Part shown: piece after piece, positions 26,006 to 34,559 of the stretch
How the letters are laid out: each line of letters starts with the position of its first letter
Position numbering within the stretch: the first letter of the stretch is position 1
From: CBDFHV01 sp965247705
GTDB lineage: Bacteria > Pseudomonadota > Alphaproteobacteria > Rhodospirillales > CAMCUA01
Assembly: GCA_965247705.1 (NCBI GenBank)
Contig: CBDFHV010000023.1
Coordinates: 1 to 45,043 of the forward strand
Reading direction: 5' to 3'
Length of the DNA: 45,043 nucleotides
Notes under the pieces: generated by a model
The model's input: only the letters and a program-made list of their open reading frames with translations
Database searches by the model: none
Told to the model about the DNA's origin: nothing
Translations under genes and position numbers: made by a program

Positions 26006-26941
26006 ATGGCGACAAAACACTGCGCACTTCTGGGAATCCCGATTCAGGATGGCGCCGGTCGGCCCGGCTGCGAAATGGGGCCGAGCGCCCTGCGCACCGC
26101 CGGGATCGCCGAGGCAATCACCGAGCTCGGGTTTCGCGTCACGGACCTGGGCAACGCGGCCCCTGCCCCGCCAAAGCCGATGAATCACTGCAACGGGGCG
26201 TTGAAGGCGCTGCCTCAGGTGTCGGCCTGGACCGGGGCGCTCATCGAGGCCGCCTACACGGCCAGCGCCGAAGCGATGCCGATTTTTATAGGCGGCGACA
26301 ACAGCCTGTCGGCGGGGACGATCCCCGGCGTGGCGCGGCGGGCGGCCGAGGCCGGGCGCGAACTGTTCGTCCTGTGGCTGGACGCCCATCCGGACTTCCA
26401 TACCCTGGACAGCACGACAAGCGGCAACCTTCACGGCGTACCCCTCGCCTATGCCAGCGGCCGGCCCGGGTTCGAAGGCTTCTTCCCGGTGCCGCCGGCC
26501 CGGGTGAACCCGGCCAATATCTGCATGCTGGGTATTCGCAGTGTCGATCCGGCTGAACAAGATAACCTTCACGCCGCCGGCGTTACCGTGCACGACATGC
26601 GCCAGATCGACGAATTTGGCATCGCCCCGCTGCTGCGCGCCTTCCTGAAACGGGTGTCAGAGGCCAACGGGCTGCTGCATGTCTGCCTCGACGTGGATTT
26701 TCTCGACCCCGCCATCGCCCCCGCCGTGGGCACCACCGTCCCCGGCGGCGCGACCTTCCGCGAGGCCCATCTGGTGATGGAGATGCTGCATGACAGCGGT
26801 TTGGTCGGCAGCCTCGATCTGGCCGAGCTGAACCCGTTCCTGGATGAACGGGGCCGCACCGCGACCCTGTTGGTCGACCTGGTGGCGAGCCTCATGGGCC
26901 GCCGGGTGATGGACCGCCCGACGAGGAGTTATGGATCATGA
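26006..26941 (+). CDS. rocF: Arginase family protein with an altered metal ligand
   Basis: A 311-residue ureohydrolase, probably arginase (arginine to ornithine and urea). Mn ligands expected from the family are seen in DAHPD (residues 126-130) and DVD (229-231). SGNLHG (139-144) and the active-site Glu in LAELNP (274) are also present. The first ligand motif, normally GGDHS, reads GGDNS (residues 96-100; codon AAC at 26300-26302), so one Mn-binding His is Asn. The stop overlaps the ocd start (ATGA), which strongly suggests that the product is ornithine. Activity with one changed ligand is uncertain; agmatinase-like or other guanidino substrates are possible. Confidence 0.88.
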   Translation: MATKHCALLGIPIQDGAGRPGCEMGPSALRTAGIAEAITELGFRVTDLGNAAPAPPKPMNHCNGALKALPQVSAWTGALIEAAYTASAEAMPIFIGGDNSLSAGTIPGVARRAAEAGRELFVLWLDAHPDFHTLDSTTSGNLHGVPLAYASGRPGFEGFFPVPPARVNPANICMLGIRSVDPAEQDNLHAAGVTVHDMRQIDEFGIAPLLRAFLKRVSEANGLLHVCLDVDFLDPAIAPAVGTTVPGGATFREAHLVMEMLHDSGLVGSLDLAELNPFLDERGRTATLLVDLVASLMGRRVMDRPTRSYGS

Positions 26942-27999
26942 TTCCGAAGCTGAACGTGGTTCCCTTCGTCAGCGTCGATCATATGATGACGTTGGTGCTG
27001 CACGTCGGCGTGGAGCGGTTCCTGGTCGAACTCGCGGCCTACATCGAGGAGGATTTCCGCCGCTGGGAGTCGTTCGACAAGAGCCCCCGCCTGGCTTCCC
27101 ACAGCGCCGAAGGGGTCATCGAGTTGATGCCGACCAGCGACGGCCACGCCTATGGCTTCAAGTACGTCAACGGACACCCCAAGAACAACCGCCATGGCCG
27201 CCAGACCGTGACCGCCTTCGGCGTCCTGGCCGACGTCGGCAACGGCTACCCGATCCTGTTGACGGAGATGACCATCGCCACGGCCCTCCGCACCGCCGCC
27301 ACGTCGGCCCTCGCCGCCCGGCACCTGGCCCCCGAGGGCGCCGCCTGCATGGCGATCATCGGCAACGGGGCGCAGGCCGAGTTCCAGGCCCTGGCCTTCA
27401 AGGCCCTGCTCGGCGTCCGCAAACTCCGCCTCTTCGACATCGACCGGGCCGCCACCGAGAAATGCCGCCGCAACCTTGCCGGAACCGGGATCGAGGTCAC
27501 CACTTGCGCCACGGCGGAAGAGGCGCTGGAGGGGGCGCGGATCGTCACCACCGTGACCGCCGACAAGCAATACGCCACCATCCTGACCGACAACATGGTC
27601 GGCGCCGGTATCCACATCAACGCCGTCGGCGGCGACTGCCCGGGCAAGACCGAACTGCATCCCGACATCCTGCTGCGCTCCGACATCTTCGTCGAGTTCG
27701 CGCCCCAGACCCGGATCGAGGGCGAGATCCAGCAACTGGCGCCGGACCATCCGGTGACCGAACTGTGGCGGACCATCGCCGGCGAGGCCCATGGGCGGCG
27801 CGACGCCGGGCAGATCACCCTGTTCGATTCGGTCGGCTTCGCGATCGAGGACTTCTCGGCCCTGCGCTACATCCGCGACCAGCTGGCGGATACTGGTTTG
27901 TATCAGGAGCTCGACATGCTGGCCGACCCGGACGATCCGCGGGATCTCTATGGCATGCTTCTGCGCGCCGCCGGCGCACCGGCGGGAACGGCGTCGTAG
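26938..27999 (+). CDS. ocd: Ornithine cyclodeaminase
   Basis: A 353-residue member of the ornithine cyclodeaminase/mu-crystallin family, converting ornithine to proline and ammonia with bound NAD. The substrate region has GYPILLTEMTIATALRTAAT (residues 104-123), the Rossmann loop is IIGNGAQAEFQ (140-150), and AVGGDCPGKTEL follows in the C-terminal half. It is translationally coupled to arginase by an ATGA overlap. Together with putA in this window it would channel arginine carbon to glutamate. A GC hairpin follows the stop. Confidence 0.93.
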   Translation: MIPKLNVVPFVSVDHMMTLVLHVGVERFLVELAAYIEEDFRRWESFDKSPRLASHSAEGVIELMPTSDGHAYGFKYVNGHPKNNRHGRQTVTAFGVLADVGNGYPILLTEMTIATALRTAATSALAARHLAPEGAACMAIIGNGAQAEFQALAFKALLGVRKLRLFDIDRAATEKCRRNLAGTGIEVTTCATAEEALEGARIVTTVTADKQYATILTDNMVGAGIHINAVGGDCPGKTELHPDILLRSDIFVEFAPQTRIEGEIQQLAPDHPVTELWRTIAGEAHGRRDAGQITLFDSVGFAIEDFSALRYIRDQLADTGLYQELDMLADPDDPRDLYGMLLRAAGAPAGTAS

Positions 28000-28005
28000 G
28001 CCACG

Positions 28006-28021
28006 ACCCCGCCATCGGGGT
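28006..28021 (+). terminator. Short hairpin after ocd
   Basis: A perfect 6-bp stem ACCCCG/CGGGGT with a 4-base loop begins 6 nt after the ocd stop. No T run follows, so it is only a weak candidate terminator or 3'-end hairpin. Confidence 0.3.
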
Positions 28022-28163
28022 GCACTGCCTGGTACGTGGATTCAGTCGAAAAAGGGTGTTAAGCAGGCGCACAAATCCATACGCTCCTTGCCTGCCAGAC
28101 GTTTGACGAGGGAGCATGTGACGACGGGACAAGTCTCCTCAACGCATTGAATAAAGAAGTAAT

Positions 28164-28239
28164 GCCGGCGTGGCTCAACTGGTAGAGCACCTGATTTGTA
28201 ATCAGGGGGTTGCGGGTTCAAGTCCTGCCGCCGGCACCA
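28164..28239 (+). tRNA. tRNA-Thr (TGT)
   Basis: A 76-nt cloverleaf with CCA encoded. Acceptor GCCGGCG/CGCCGGC, D arm TGGCTCAACTGGTAGAGCA, anticodon loop TTTGTAA (TGT), T arm GCGGGTTCAAGTCCTGC. It is on the plus strand between ocd and pyrE, separate from the other tRNAs. Confidence 0.97.
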
Positions 28240-28453
28240 CGTTGTAAATAAACGATTTTCCGCTTGCGATAGGCGACAAGGAGAGAACCCGGAAGGGGCA
28301 AAGCGCCAAACTCCCACTTCGTTTCGGCAGTCTTGTCAGGCTGGGGCAAGTATGGTTTACGGCGTCTTTCGCGGGTACGGTGCGATACTCGATACGCCTG
28401 ATTCGCCGCCCTTCGATGCGGGTGCCTTGGGGAAACCGAACGGAGAGGCGGCC

Positions 28454-29029
28454 ATGCCAGGAGCGACGGACGCCATTCCGATAGACCGGGATCGTGAGCG
28501 GTTGAGGCTGCTTATCAAGAAGCAGTCTTTGTTGACAGGCGGGTCGTTCCGACTCGCGTCCGGCAAAACCAGCAGCACATTCTTCAATCTCAAGAAGACA
28601 ATGCTCGATCCCGAGGGGAGCCACTATCTGACGTGCGAGCTGCTCAAGGCTGTCCGGGGGTTCCAATTCGATGCGGTTGGCGGGCTCGCGGTTGGCGCGG
28701 TACCGCTCGTTGCGCAACTCTGCCTGAGAAGCTACCAAGACGGTCCACCCATTCCCGCCTTCTACGTGCGCGACGAACCCAAGGACCACGGTGTGCGGGA
28801 GCGCATCAATGGAAACGTCGAGGACGGCTCGCGGGTCCTGCTGGTCGAGGATGTCACGACCACGGGCGGTTCGGCGATGCGAGCCGCGGAAGCTGTCGCG
28901 GATCGGGATTGCACACTGGTCGCCGTCATCTCGGTTGTGGATCGAGAAGAGGGAGCCAGAGACGCTTTTTCGCAGCGTGGCATTCACTTCGAATCGCTTT
29001 TCACAATGCAAGATATCCTGAACGACTGA
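28454..29029 (+). CDS. pyrE: Orotate phosphoribosyltransferase
   Basis: A 191-residue PRTase joining orotate and PRPP to make OMP in pyrimidine synthesis. The PRPP-binding motif is at residues 127-141 (RVLLVEDVTTTGGSA). The early region SFRLASGKTSSTFFNLKKTM and the flexible-loop segment VRDEPKDHG are as in bacterial PyrE. I chose the ATG at 28454, which has GGAGAGG just upstream; the frame continues 34 codons further upstream without family-like sequence. This stretch looks less GC-rich than its neighbours and lies just after tRNA-Thr, so transfer is possible but unproven. Confidence 0.88.
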   Translation: MPGATDAIPIDRDRERLRLLIKKQSLLTGGSFRLASGKTSSTFFNLKKTMLDPEGSHYLTCELLKAVRGFQFDAVGGLAVGAVPLVAQLCLRSYQDGPPIPAFYVRDEPKDHGVRERINGNVEDGSRVLLVEDVTTTGGSAMRAAEAVADRDCTLVAVISVVDREEGARDAFSQRGIHFESLFTMQDILND

Positions 29030-29073
29030 CCCCGTCTCTGGCCGCTCGCCGCCTCAAATGTGCGTTTATCGTC

Positions 29074-29151
29074 TTATTTGCTGGTCATTTCCCAGGCGCC
29101 GGTCCAGTCGTCCGGCGGTGGATTGTCGCGGTAGTGGGCGCATCGTTCTAG
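29074..29151 (-). pseudogene. Severed 3' end of the class III cyclase gene
   Basis: Read on the minus strand from the CTAG at 29151-29148, this short segment continues the cyclase frame. After the shared Leu codon it encodes 24 residues starting ERCAHYRDNPPP and ending at a TAA (29074-29076). That is the usual type of C-terminus for alphaproteobacterial adenylate cyclases of this architecture. It is separated from the rest of the gene by the IS1380 element at 29152-30750. Confidence 0.85.
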
Positions 29152-30750
29152 CCCCAATTATTCATGACGGCCATCGGATTTCAGCGGGACGAGCGGTAGC
29201 GACCGGGTTGACGGCGATTTTTGAGACGGATTGTCGGAGAGGTTGGAGGTTGTTGTTCGGGGCTCGTCCGGCGGCACCTGCCGCTTGGTTCAGGGCCCTT
29301 GGGCGGTGATGCGCCCGGCGATGGCGATCATGGCCGGCTGATAGGGATAGGCCGAAGGCAGGGCGATCCTGAGGCGCGACTTGAGCTCCTCGACGCGGAC
29401 GGCGATTTTGAGAAACGCCCGGCGCAGGGTTTCGAAGGTGGCCGTTCGCCACAGCGATTTCCGAGGCGCCGCTTGGCGAAGCTGATGCAGCAGCCAGTAG
29501 GCGCCGGTATGCAGGAAGAGGCGGAACTGGTTGGCCTCCCAACGGTGGCACGACGTGCGGTCGGACTTGGTGTAGAGCTTGTGGTCCTTGATCATGTTTT
29601 CCATCCGCCCGCGGGCGCAGTAGACCTTCTCGTAGAGCGCCTTGGCGCGGCCGCTCAGGTTGGTGACGACGAAGCGGACGTCACAGCCCTTGGCGGTAGC
29701 TTCCACGCGGGCGATGACCGAGCGTTGCCGTGACCAGCTTTTGGCCTGGTAGCCGGTGTGGAAGAAGCGGCGCACCTTATCCTTTCCCTGCCCCGCCCGG
29801 CGCACGGCGGCGTCCTCGCACCACGGCTGGCCGATCCTGTTCAGCCGGGCGTTGCCGGAAAGCCCGAAGATGTAGCCGCAGCCCTGACGTTCGAGGAATT
29901 CCATGGCCTCCGGCGTGGCGTAGTGGCCATCGCCCCGCACGGTGATCTCGACCCGTGGCCAGTTGCGGCGGATGCGGCCGATGACGTGTCTCAGGATCCG
30001 CGCCGCCTCGTCGCCGGAGGGCCGCTTGCCGGGACGCAGCAGTGACATCACCGGCTTGCCGGTGGCCGCCTCGAAGATATGGATGGGTTGGAAGCAATAG
30101 TCGTCGTAATGGGCGTTGAACAGCGCCAGCTGCTGGCCGCCGTGAACGGCGTCGTCGGTGTCGTCGATATCGAGAACGATGCGCGCCGGAACGCGCTTGA
30201 AGCTGGCGCAAAACAGATCGATCATCGACAGCCCCATGCGCCCGAGCGCGCGCCATGACGGCGCGTTCTCGAGGCGCGACAGGGTCGGTTGGCTCATCAG
30301 GTCGTCGCCGCTCTCGGACAAACGGCCACAGGCCAGCTTGAACGCCGGATCGAAACGCAGAACGTCGAGGTCGTCGCAATCCTCATACCCGCAGGCAATA
30401 GCGAACAGGCGCGCCCGGATCATGTCTACGTAAGCGTGGGTCGTGCTCGCCGGGTCGCGCACGTCGGTGACGCAGGAAGCGAGCACGTCGGCGATGCCGA
30501 GCCGCCTGTCGATCTCGCCCAACAACAACACCCCGCCGTCCGACGACAGCCGTCCGCCGTCGAAGCGGGCGCAAAGCGGCTTGCCTCCAACGGGTGACAA
30601 ACCAGGGAGATAGGGGGTAATCTCGTTCATGGTGAGCCGTGGGTTGTTCTGTTGCCATGTGATCTTGTCTTGACACCAAAATCATACGGCATTTCAACAG
30701 GTTAATCTACGCTCACCAGCATTTTCAATCAGCGCCGTGAATAATTCGGG
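29152..30750 (-). mobile_element. IS1380-family insertion sequence (1599 bp)
   Basis: Ends are defined by imperfect inverted repeats: CCCCAATTATTCATG at the left and CCCGAATTATTCACG at the right (reverse complement), 13 of 15 matching. They are flanked by a 4-bp direct duplication CTAG (29148-29151 and 30751-30754). It holds one transposase gene on the minus strand. It is inserted into the 3' end of the cyclase gene, in the same orientation. Both ends, the transposase and the target duplication are intact, which suggests a recent and possibly active copy. Confidence 0.9.
29290..30630 (-). CDS. IS1380-family transposase
   Basis: A 446-residue DDE transposase (MNEITPYLPGLSPVGGKPLC start). The first catalytic motif is DIDDTDDAVHG, characteristic of IS1380-type enzymes. 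RGDGHYATPEAMEFLE and the C-terminal YCARGRMENMIKDHKLYTKS carry the later acidic residues. Length is normal and there is no frameshift. It acts on the element at 29152-30750. Confidence 0.93.
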   Translation of the reverse strand: MNEITPYLPGLSPVGGKPLCARFDGGRLSSDGGVLLLGEIDRRLGIADVLASCVTDVRDPASTTHAYVDMIRARLFAIACGYEDCDDLDVLRFDPAFKLACGRLSESGDDLMSQPTLSRLENAPSWRALGRMGLSMIDLFCASFKRVPARIVLDIDDTDDAVHGGQQLALFNAHYDDYCFQPIHIFEAATGKPVMSLLRPGKRPSGDEAARILRHVIGRIRRNWPRVEITVRGDGHYATPEAMEFLERQGCGYIFGLSGNARLNRIGQPWCEDAAVRRAGQGKDKVRRFFHTGYQAKSWSRQRSVIARVEATAKGCDVRFVVTNLSGRAKALYEKVYCARGRMENMIKDHKLYTKSDRTSCHRWEANQFRLFLHTGAYWLLHQLRQAAPRKSLWRTATFETLRRAFLKIAVRVEELKSRLRIALPSAYPYQPAMIAIAGRITAQGP

Positions 30751-31477
30751 CTAGATAGAGGGCCGACGGTTTGTCGTCCGGCCTGAAATTCTGGGCGCGG
30801 GCGAACTCGGCTTGGGCGCCATCCCAGTCGCGCCGCCGGTAATTGACAAGCCCCTGCTCGAAGGCGGCGAGGGTCGCCTCCATGTTGACAAAGGTCTTGT
30901 CGTTGTGGTGGCCCAGCGCCTCATAAACCGCGACGGGTTTCGATTGTCCCTTGACCACGATCAGGTCCAATTCGCGGAATTGATGCCGACCACGGGCGGC
31001 GGCGACGGTGAATTCGCTCACCAGGACGGAAACGCCATAATACTTGGTGGCGCTTTCCAGCCGGGCCGCCAGGTTCACGGAATCGCCGATCACGGTGTAA
31101 TCCATGCGTTTGGGCGAGCCGATATTGCCGGAGATGATGTTACCGGTGCTAAGCCCGACGCCGATATGGATCATGGCTTTGCCGGCCGCGTGCCGGCGGG
31201 CGTTCAAAAGACGCAGAACCTCGATCATGCGGTTGGCGACCATGATGGCGTTGTCCGTATCCTCGGCGGTGGGAAACGGCGTGCCGAAGACCGCCATGAT
31301 CGCGTCGCCGATATACTTGTCGAGAATGCCATGATGCTCGAAGATCACTTCGAGCATCTCGGTGAAATACTCGTTCAACATCGACACCGTGGCCCGCGCC
31401 CCCAACTCCTCGGAAATCGTGGTGAAGCCCCGGATATCGGAAAATAATACGGTCCCGGTTTGGGAGCGCCCTCCTAG
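30751..31477 (-). pseudogene. Class III adenylate/guanylate cyclase catalytic domain, frame-shifted fragment
   Basis: The middle piece (about 242 codons) of the broken cyclase gene. In its own frame it reads GGRSQTGTVLFSDIRGFTTI, then LDKYIGDAIMAVFG and MDYTVIGDSVNLAARLES. Thus the two metal-binding Asp residues, an adenine-type Lys/Asp pair and the Asn/Arg transition-state residues are all present. A frame shift separates it from the upstream sensor part (31474-33558); the cause is the 91-bp element at 31478-31568. Downstream the frame now runs into the IS1380 end, replacing the native tail with a few IS-encoded residues and stopping at 30725. Expression would need an internal start such as TTG 31405. 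Confidence 0.85.
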
Positions 31478-33558
31478 TGTTGCGATTCTAACATTTGGTT
31501 CCTGAGCCCGGGGGTGAAGGTCGCAGTTTGCGTAGATTTAATGGGAACGAAATGTCTCGATCGGAACACTAGCGCGTCCTCGCCGGCCTCCATCAACTGC
31601 TCGGCGATTTCCGGCGTCATATAGCGGGCCATCGTGCTCTTCACCCGCTTTTCGGTGGTAATGTCTTCCAGTATCAGCATGCCGCCGATAGCTTCGTTAT
31701 CCTCGTCGCGCAACGGCACCACCGCCAGGTTGACCGAGGCGCTATTCCCATCCTCCAGGTCAATGTCGACATCCAAGAAGTTGTCGGCCCGGTTGGTCCG
31801 CAAATGTTCGGCCGCCAGGGTCGTGACCCGGCCTTCGTGCCCGCCCAGAACGGTCAGGGCGTCCTTGCCCAATAAAGACTTGGGATCGCGCCCCAGGATA
31901 CGGGCGGCGGCCGGGTTCATGGTGCTGACGTGGTTCTCCGCATCGAACGTAATCACACCATTGCTGAGGCTGTTCAACGTCGCTTCGTTGTAATTTTTTT
32001 CCCGTGTCACGTCGGCGAACAACTGGGCGTTGGCGAGCGATATGCTCACTTGCGCGGTAAATGCCCTCAACCGCGCCTCGTCCCGCGCCAGGAACTCGCC
32101 GCCGATTTTGTTCAACACTTGTGTGACGCCGATGCATTTGCCGGTTTGTTCGACGATCGGCATGCACAAGATGCTTTCGGTTTTGTAACCGGTGGTCCGG
32201 TCCATGATCGGATTAAACAATGCATGTGAATAAGGGTCGGTGACGTTTTCGGACTCGCCGCTGGTGAACACCTTGCCGGCGATTCCCGAGTTTTCGGGGA
32301 TACGGATTTCCTTGGCATCGACCCCTTCGGCCACACGGGTCCACAATTCCTTGGTCCTGTGGTCATGGACGAAAATGGTGCTTCGATCGGAGTTCAGCAA
32401 TTCCGTCGTTGTGGCCATGATCCGCGGCAGCAGCACCTCCAGTTTCAGCTCGCCGGACAATTCCTGCGCCACTTGAAGGATCTGCGCCTCGTCGCGAATG
32501 CCCTCGATCATGCGGTTGAAGCGCTGATAGAGCGTGGCATAAACGTCCTCGCCCAGGATCGGCAATTGGACCCCGAGGTCGCCGCCTTCCGCCCGCTCCA
32601 TCGCCAGGCAGATGCGGTCCAGATGCACGCGCAACGAACTGTTCATTTCCTCCAGCTCGGCGGTTCGCGCCGCCACTCGATCCTCCAGCTCGGCATTGGC
32701 TTTTTCCAATGACAGGGCGGCACGCTTCAATTGCACGAGGATGTAGGCGACATAAAGCAGCAACAGGACCGACAGCCCATAGAGCAGAAGACGGTACACA
32801 TCGGCCTGTTTCTCGAGGCGGGCGAAGCTGGCATCGTAATGGCGGAAAACGTCATCGATCCGGGCAACGCTTTCAGGGGCCATCAGATTGGCGACGATGT
32901 CGTCCAACACCGGCTTATAGGTCAGAATAGCCGCCACATGGGACAGGATGTTTTCAACATCTTCGCGCGGTTCCTCGGCAAGGACGCGCGCCCCATCACG
33001 CAGGGCGTCGACGGCGTTTTGCAATTGGTCGCGCAATTCGATATCGCCGCTGAGGTTATAGATGAGTGTGTCGCGCAACGTTCGGCTCATGTCGGCGGCG
33101 ATCCTGGACATGCCAGCGGTCTGCGATAGCCGCTCTGTCAGGCGGCCGGCCGCAACGGGCAGGAAAGAAAGCGAGTTCCTCAAAATGGCATTGCGCGATT
33201 TGAAGCGCTCCACGTCCAGCCCCCGCGCGTCGAGGTTTTTCCCCAAGGCATCCAGGCTTTGCTTGAGGTCGATGTCGGTTCCGTCGTGGATGGCGTTGGG
33301 TCCGTCGGCAAGTCGCGCATGGGCCGCTCGCAGCGCCTTCATCGTCGATACCAGGGTGTCGTAATGGTTGAGCAGACCGGTGCGTGCGCGCAGCACATCC
33401 TGCTTCAAGATCGCATCCCAATTCTTCAAATCGCGCAAAGTCGTTTCCGTGCGCTCATGGCGCTCCAGATCCACCGCCTGGGTTTTGAAATACAGCACGC
33501 TCAAGGCGATGGACGCCAAGACAATCAACGCGACCTGGCGGATACTCAACGCCGCCAC
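31474..33558 (-). pseudogene. Membrane GAF-PAS sensor part of a disrupted class III cyclase
   Basis: The 5' part of the broken gene. Native coding covers residues 1-662, then 32 junk codons from the inserted element end at TAG 31474. Features in order: transmembrane helix at about residues 8-25; a long helical extracytoplasmic region (about 26-255) resembling DAHL-type sensor domains; a second transmembrane helix at about 257-280; a coiled coil with a HAMP-like stretch; a GAF domain (about 370-530); a PAS domain (about 540-650); and the cyclase linker STMARYMTPEIAEQLMEAGE. The ancestral protein, rebuilt without both insertions, is 928 residues. The start ATG lies inside the cytochrome c peroxidase gene (13-bp overlap). 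Confidence 0.85.
31478..31568 (-). mobile_element. MITE-like 91-bp insertion
   Basis: A 91-bp segment with imperfect terminal inverted repeats: TGTTCCGAT..ACATTT.GTTCC against TGTTGCGAT..ACATTT.GTTCC, 19 of the outer 25 bases matching. It is flanked by CTAG at 31474-31477 and 31569-31572. It codes for nothing. Deleting it with one CTAG (95 bp) joins the cyclase halves in frame (..EDALGGRSQTG..). The target CTAG, with duplication of either TA or CTAG, would fit a non-autonomous relative of an IS630- or IS5-type element; the parent is not in the window. Confidence 0.8.
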
Positions 33559-34559
33559 AACGGCTTTCCCTGGTACTCGCCGGTGAGGGTTTTCAGGAAG
33601 GCGACCAAGCGCCTCCGGTCCCGATCGGTAATCCGCCGGCCCAACTGGTAAAACGCCATGACCTGGACCGCTCCGTCCAGGGTGTCCACCGACGCATCGT
33701 GGAAATAGGGCGCGGTCAGTTCAACGTTGCGCAGGCTTGGAACCTTGAAAAAATAGCGATCCTCCTCCCGGCCGGTGACGTTGAAGCGGCCGTAATCGAC
33801 CTTGGTCACATCGCCCCGCTCGGCGAAATAGTCACGCAGGACGCCGAACTTCTGGAACATATTGCCGCCGACGTTGCGTCCCTGGTGACAGGCGCTGCAG
33901 CCCAGCGACTTGAACAGCGCATAGCCTTCCTTTTCTTCGTCACTAATGGCATCTACGGCGCCATTCAAATAACGGTCGAAGCGGGAATTCGGGGTAATCA
34001 GGGAACGCTCGTAAGTGGCGATGGCATCCTGAATTGACGCTTCGTCGATGCTTGATTCATAGATCGTCTTGAAGCGATCGACATACTGGGCGTCGGCCGT
34101 CAGTTTTGCGATGACGCCCTGCCAACTGGCGCCCAATTCCCCAGGGTTGTTGATCGGTCCGCCCATCTGTGAGTTGAGGCTATCGGCGCGGCCATCCCAG
34201 AACTGCACGAAGTTGAAGCCGCTGTTGAAGACCGTGGGCGCATTGATGTTGCCCATTGCACCGCCGACGCCTTCGGAGACGGGCTTGCCGTCGGCACCGC
34301 CTTGGGCCAAGTCGTGGCAACTGGCGCAGGACATGGTGTTGTCCTTGGACAGGCGTTTATCGAAAAACAGATCCTGTCCCAAGGCGATCTTGTCGGCGCT
34401 CAGTGACTGTTTCTGCGGCAGTGGTTGCAGGGGCTCGCTGGCCAAATTCACCCGGCCGGCCTGCTGCGCCAATACCGGAACAGCAACAAACAGGAGGCCA
34501 AGGATAGCCCCGGCGGCGCACGCCGATTTCAACACATCACGAAATAAACGGTTCGTCAC
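33546..34559 (-). CDS. Di-haem cytochrome c peroxidase (CcpA/MauG family)
   Basis: A 337-residue exported c-type cytochrome, expected to reduce H2O2 to water in the periplasm with electrons from a small cytochrome c. It has a Sec signal peptide (residues 1-31, hydrophobic AILGLLFVAVPVLA then QQ). Two haem-binding motifs are present: CASCH (78-82) and CSACH (221-225). The family segments NAPTVFNSGFNFVQFWDGRA and KVPSLRNVELTAPYFHDASV are also present. I chose GTG 34559, with AGGG upstream, because the signal peptide begins there; the longer frame upstream is not family-like. It overlaps the cyclase start by 13 bp, so the two form an operon. Confidence 0.92.
   Translation of the reverse strand: MTNRLFRDVLKSACAAGAILGLLFVAVPVLAQQAGRVNLASEPLQPLPQKQSLSADKIALGQDLFFDKRLSKDNTMSCASCHDLAQGGADGKPVSEGVGGAMGNINAPTVFNSGFNFVQFWDGRADSLNSQMGGPINNPGELGASWQGVIAKLTADAQYVDRFKTIYESSIDEASIQDAIATYERSLITPNSRFDRYLNGAVDAISDEEKEGYALFKSLGCSACHQGRNVGGNMFQKFGVLRDYFAERGDVTKVDYGRFNVTGREEDRYFFKVPSLRNVELTAPYFHDASVDTLDGAVQVMAFYQLGRRITDRDRRRLVAFLKTLTGEYQGKPLWRR

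Noticed and set aside
28042..28317. Minus-strand open frame containing RRQDLNPQPPDYKSGALPVE
   Set aside because: This is the well-known spurious translation of a tRNA gene (here tRNA-Thr at 28164-28239). The same applies to frames across the Trp, Gly and Tyr tRNAs.
30725..31405. A free-standing short cyclase gene as annotated by its open frame
   Set aside because: Its nominal start is a TTG in the middle of the catalytic domain, and metal-binding sequence lies upstream in the same frame. Its last residues come from the IS end. It is a fragment of a larger disrupted gene.
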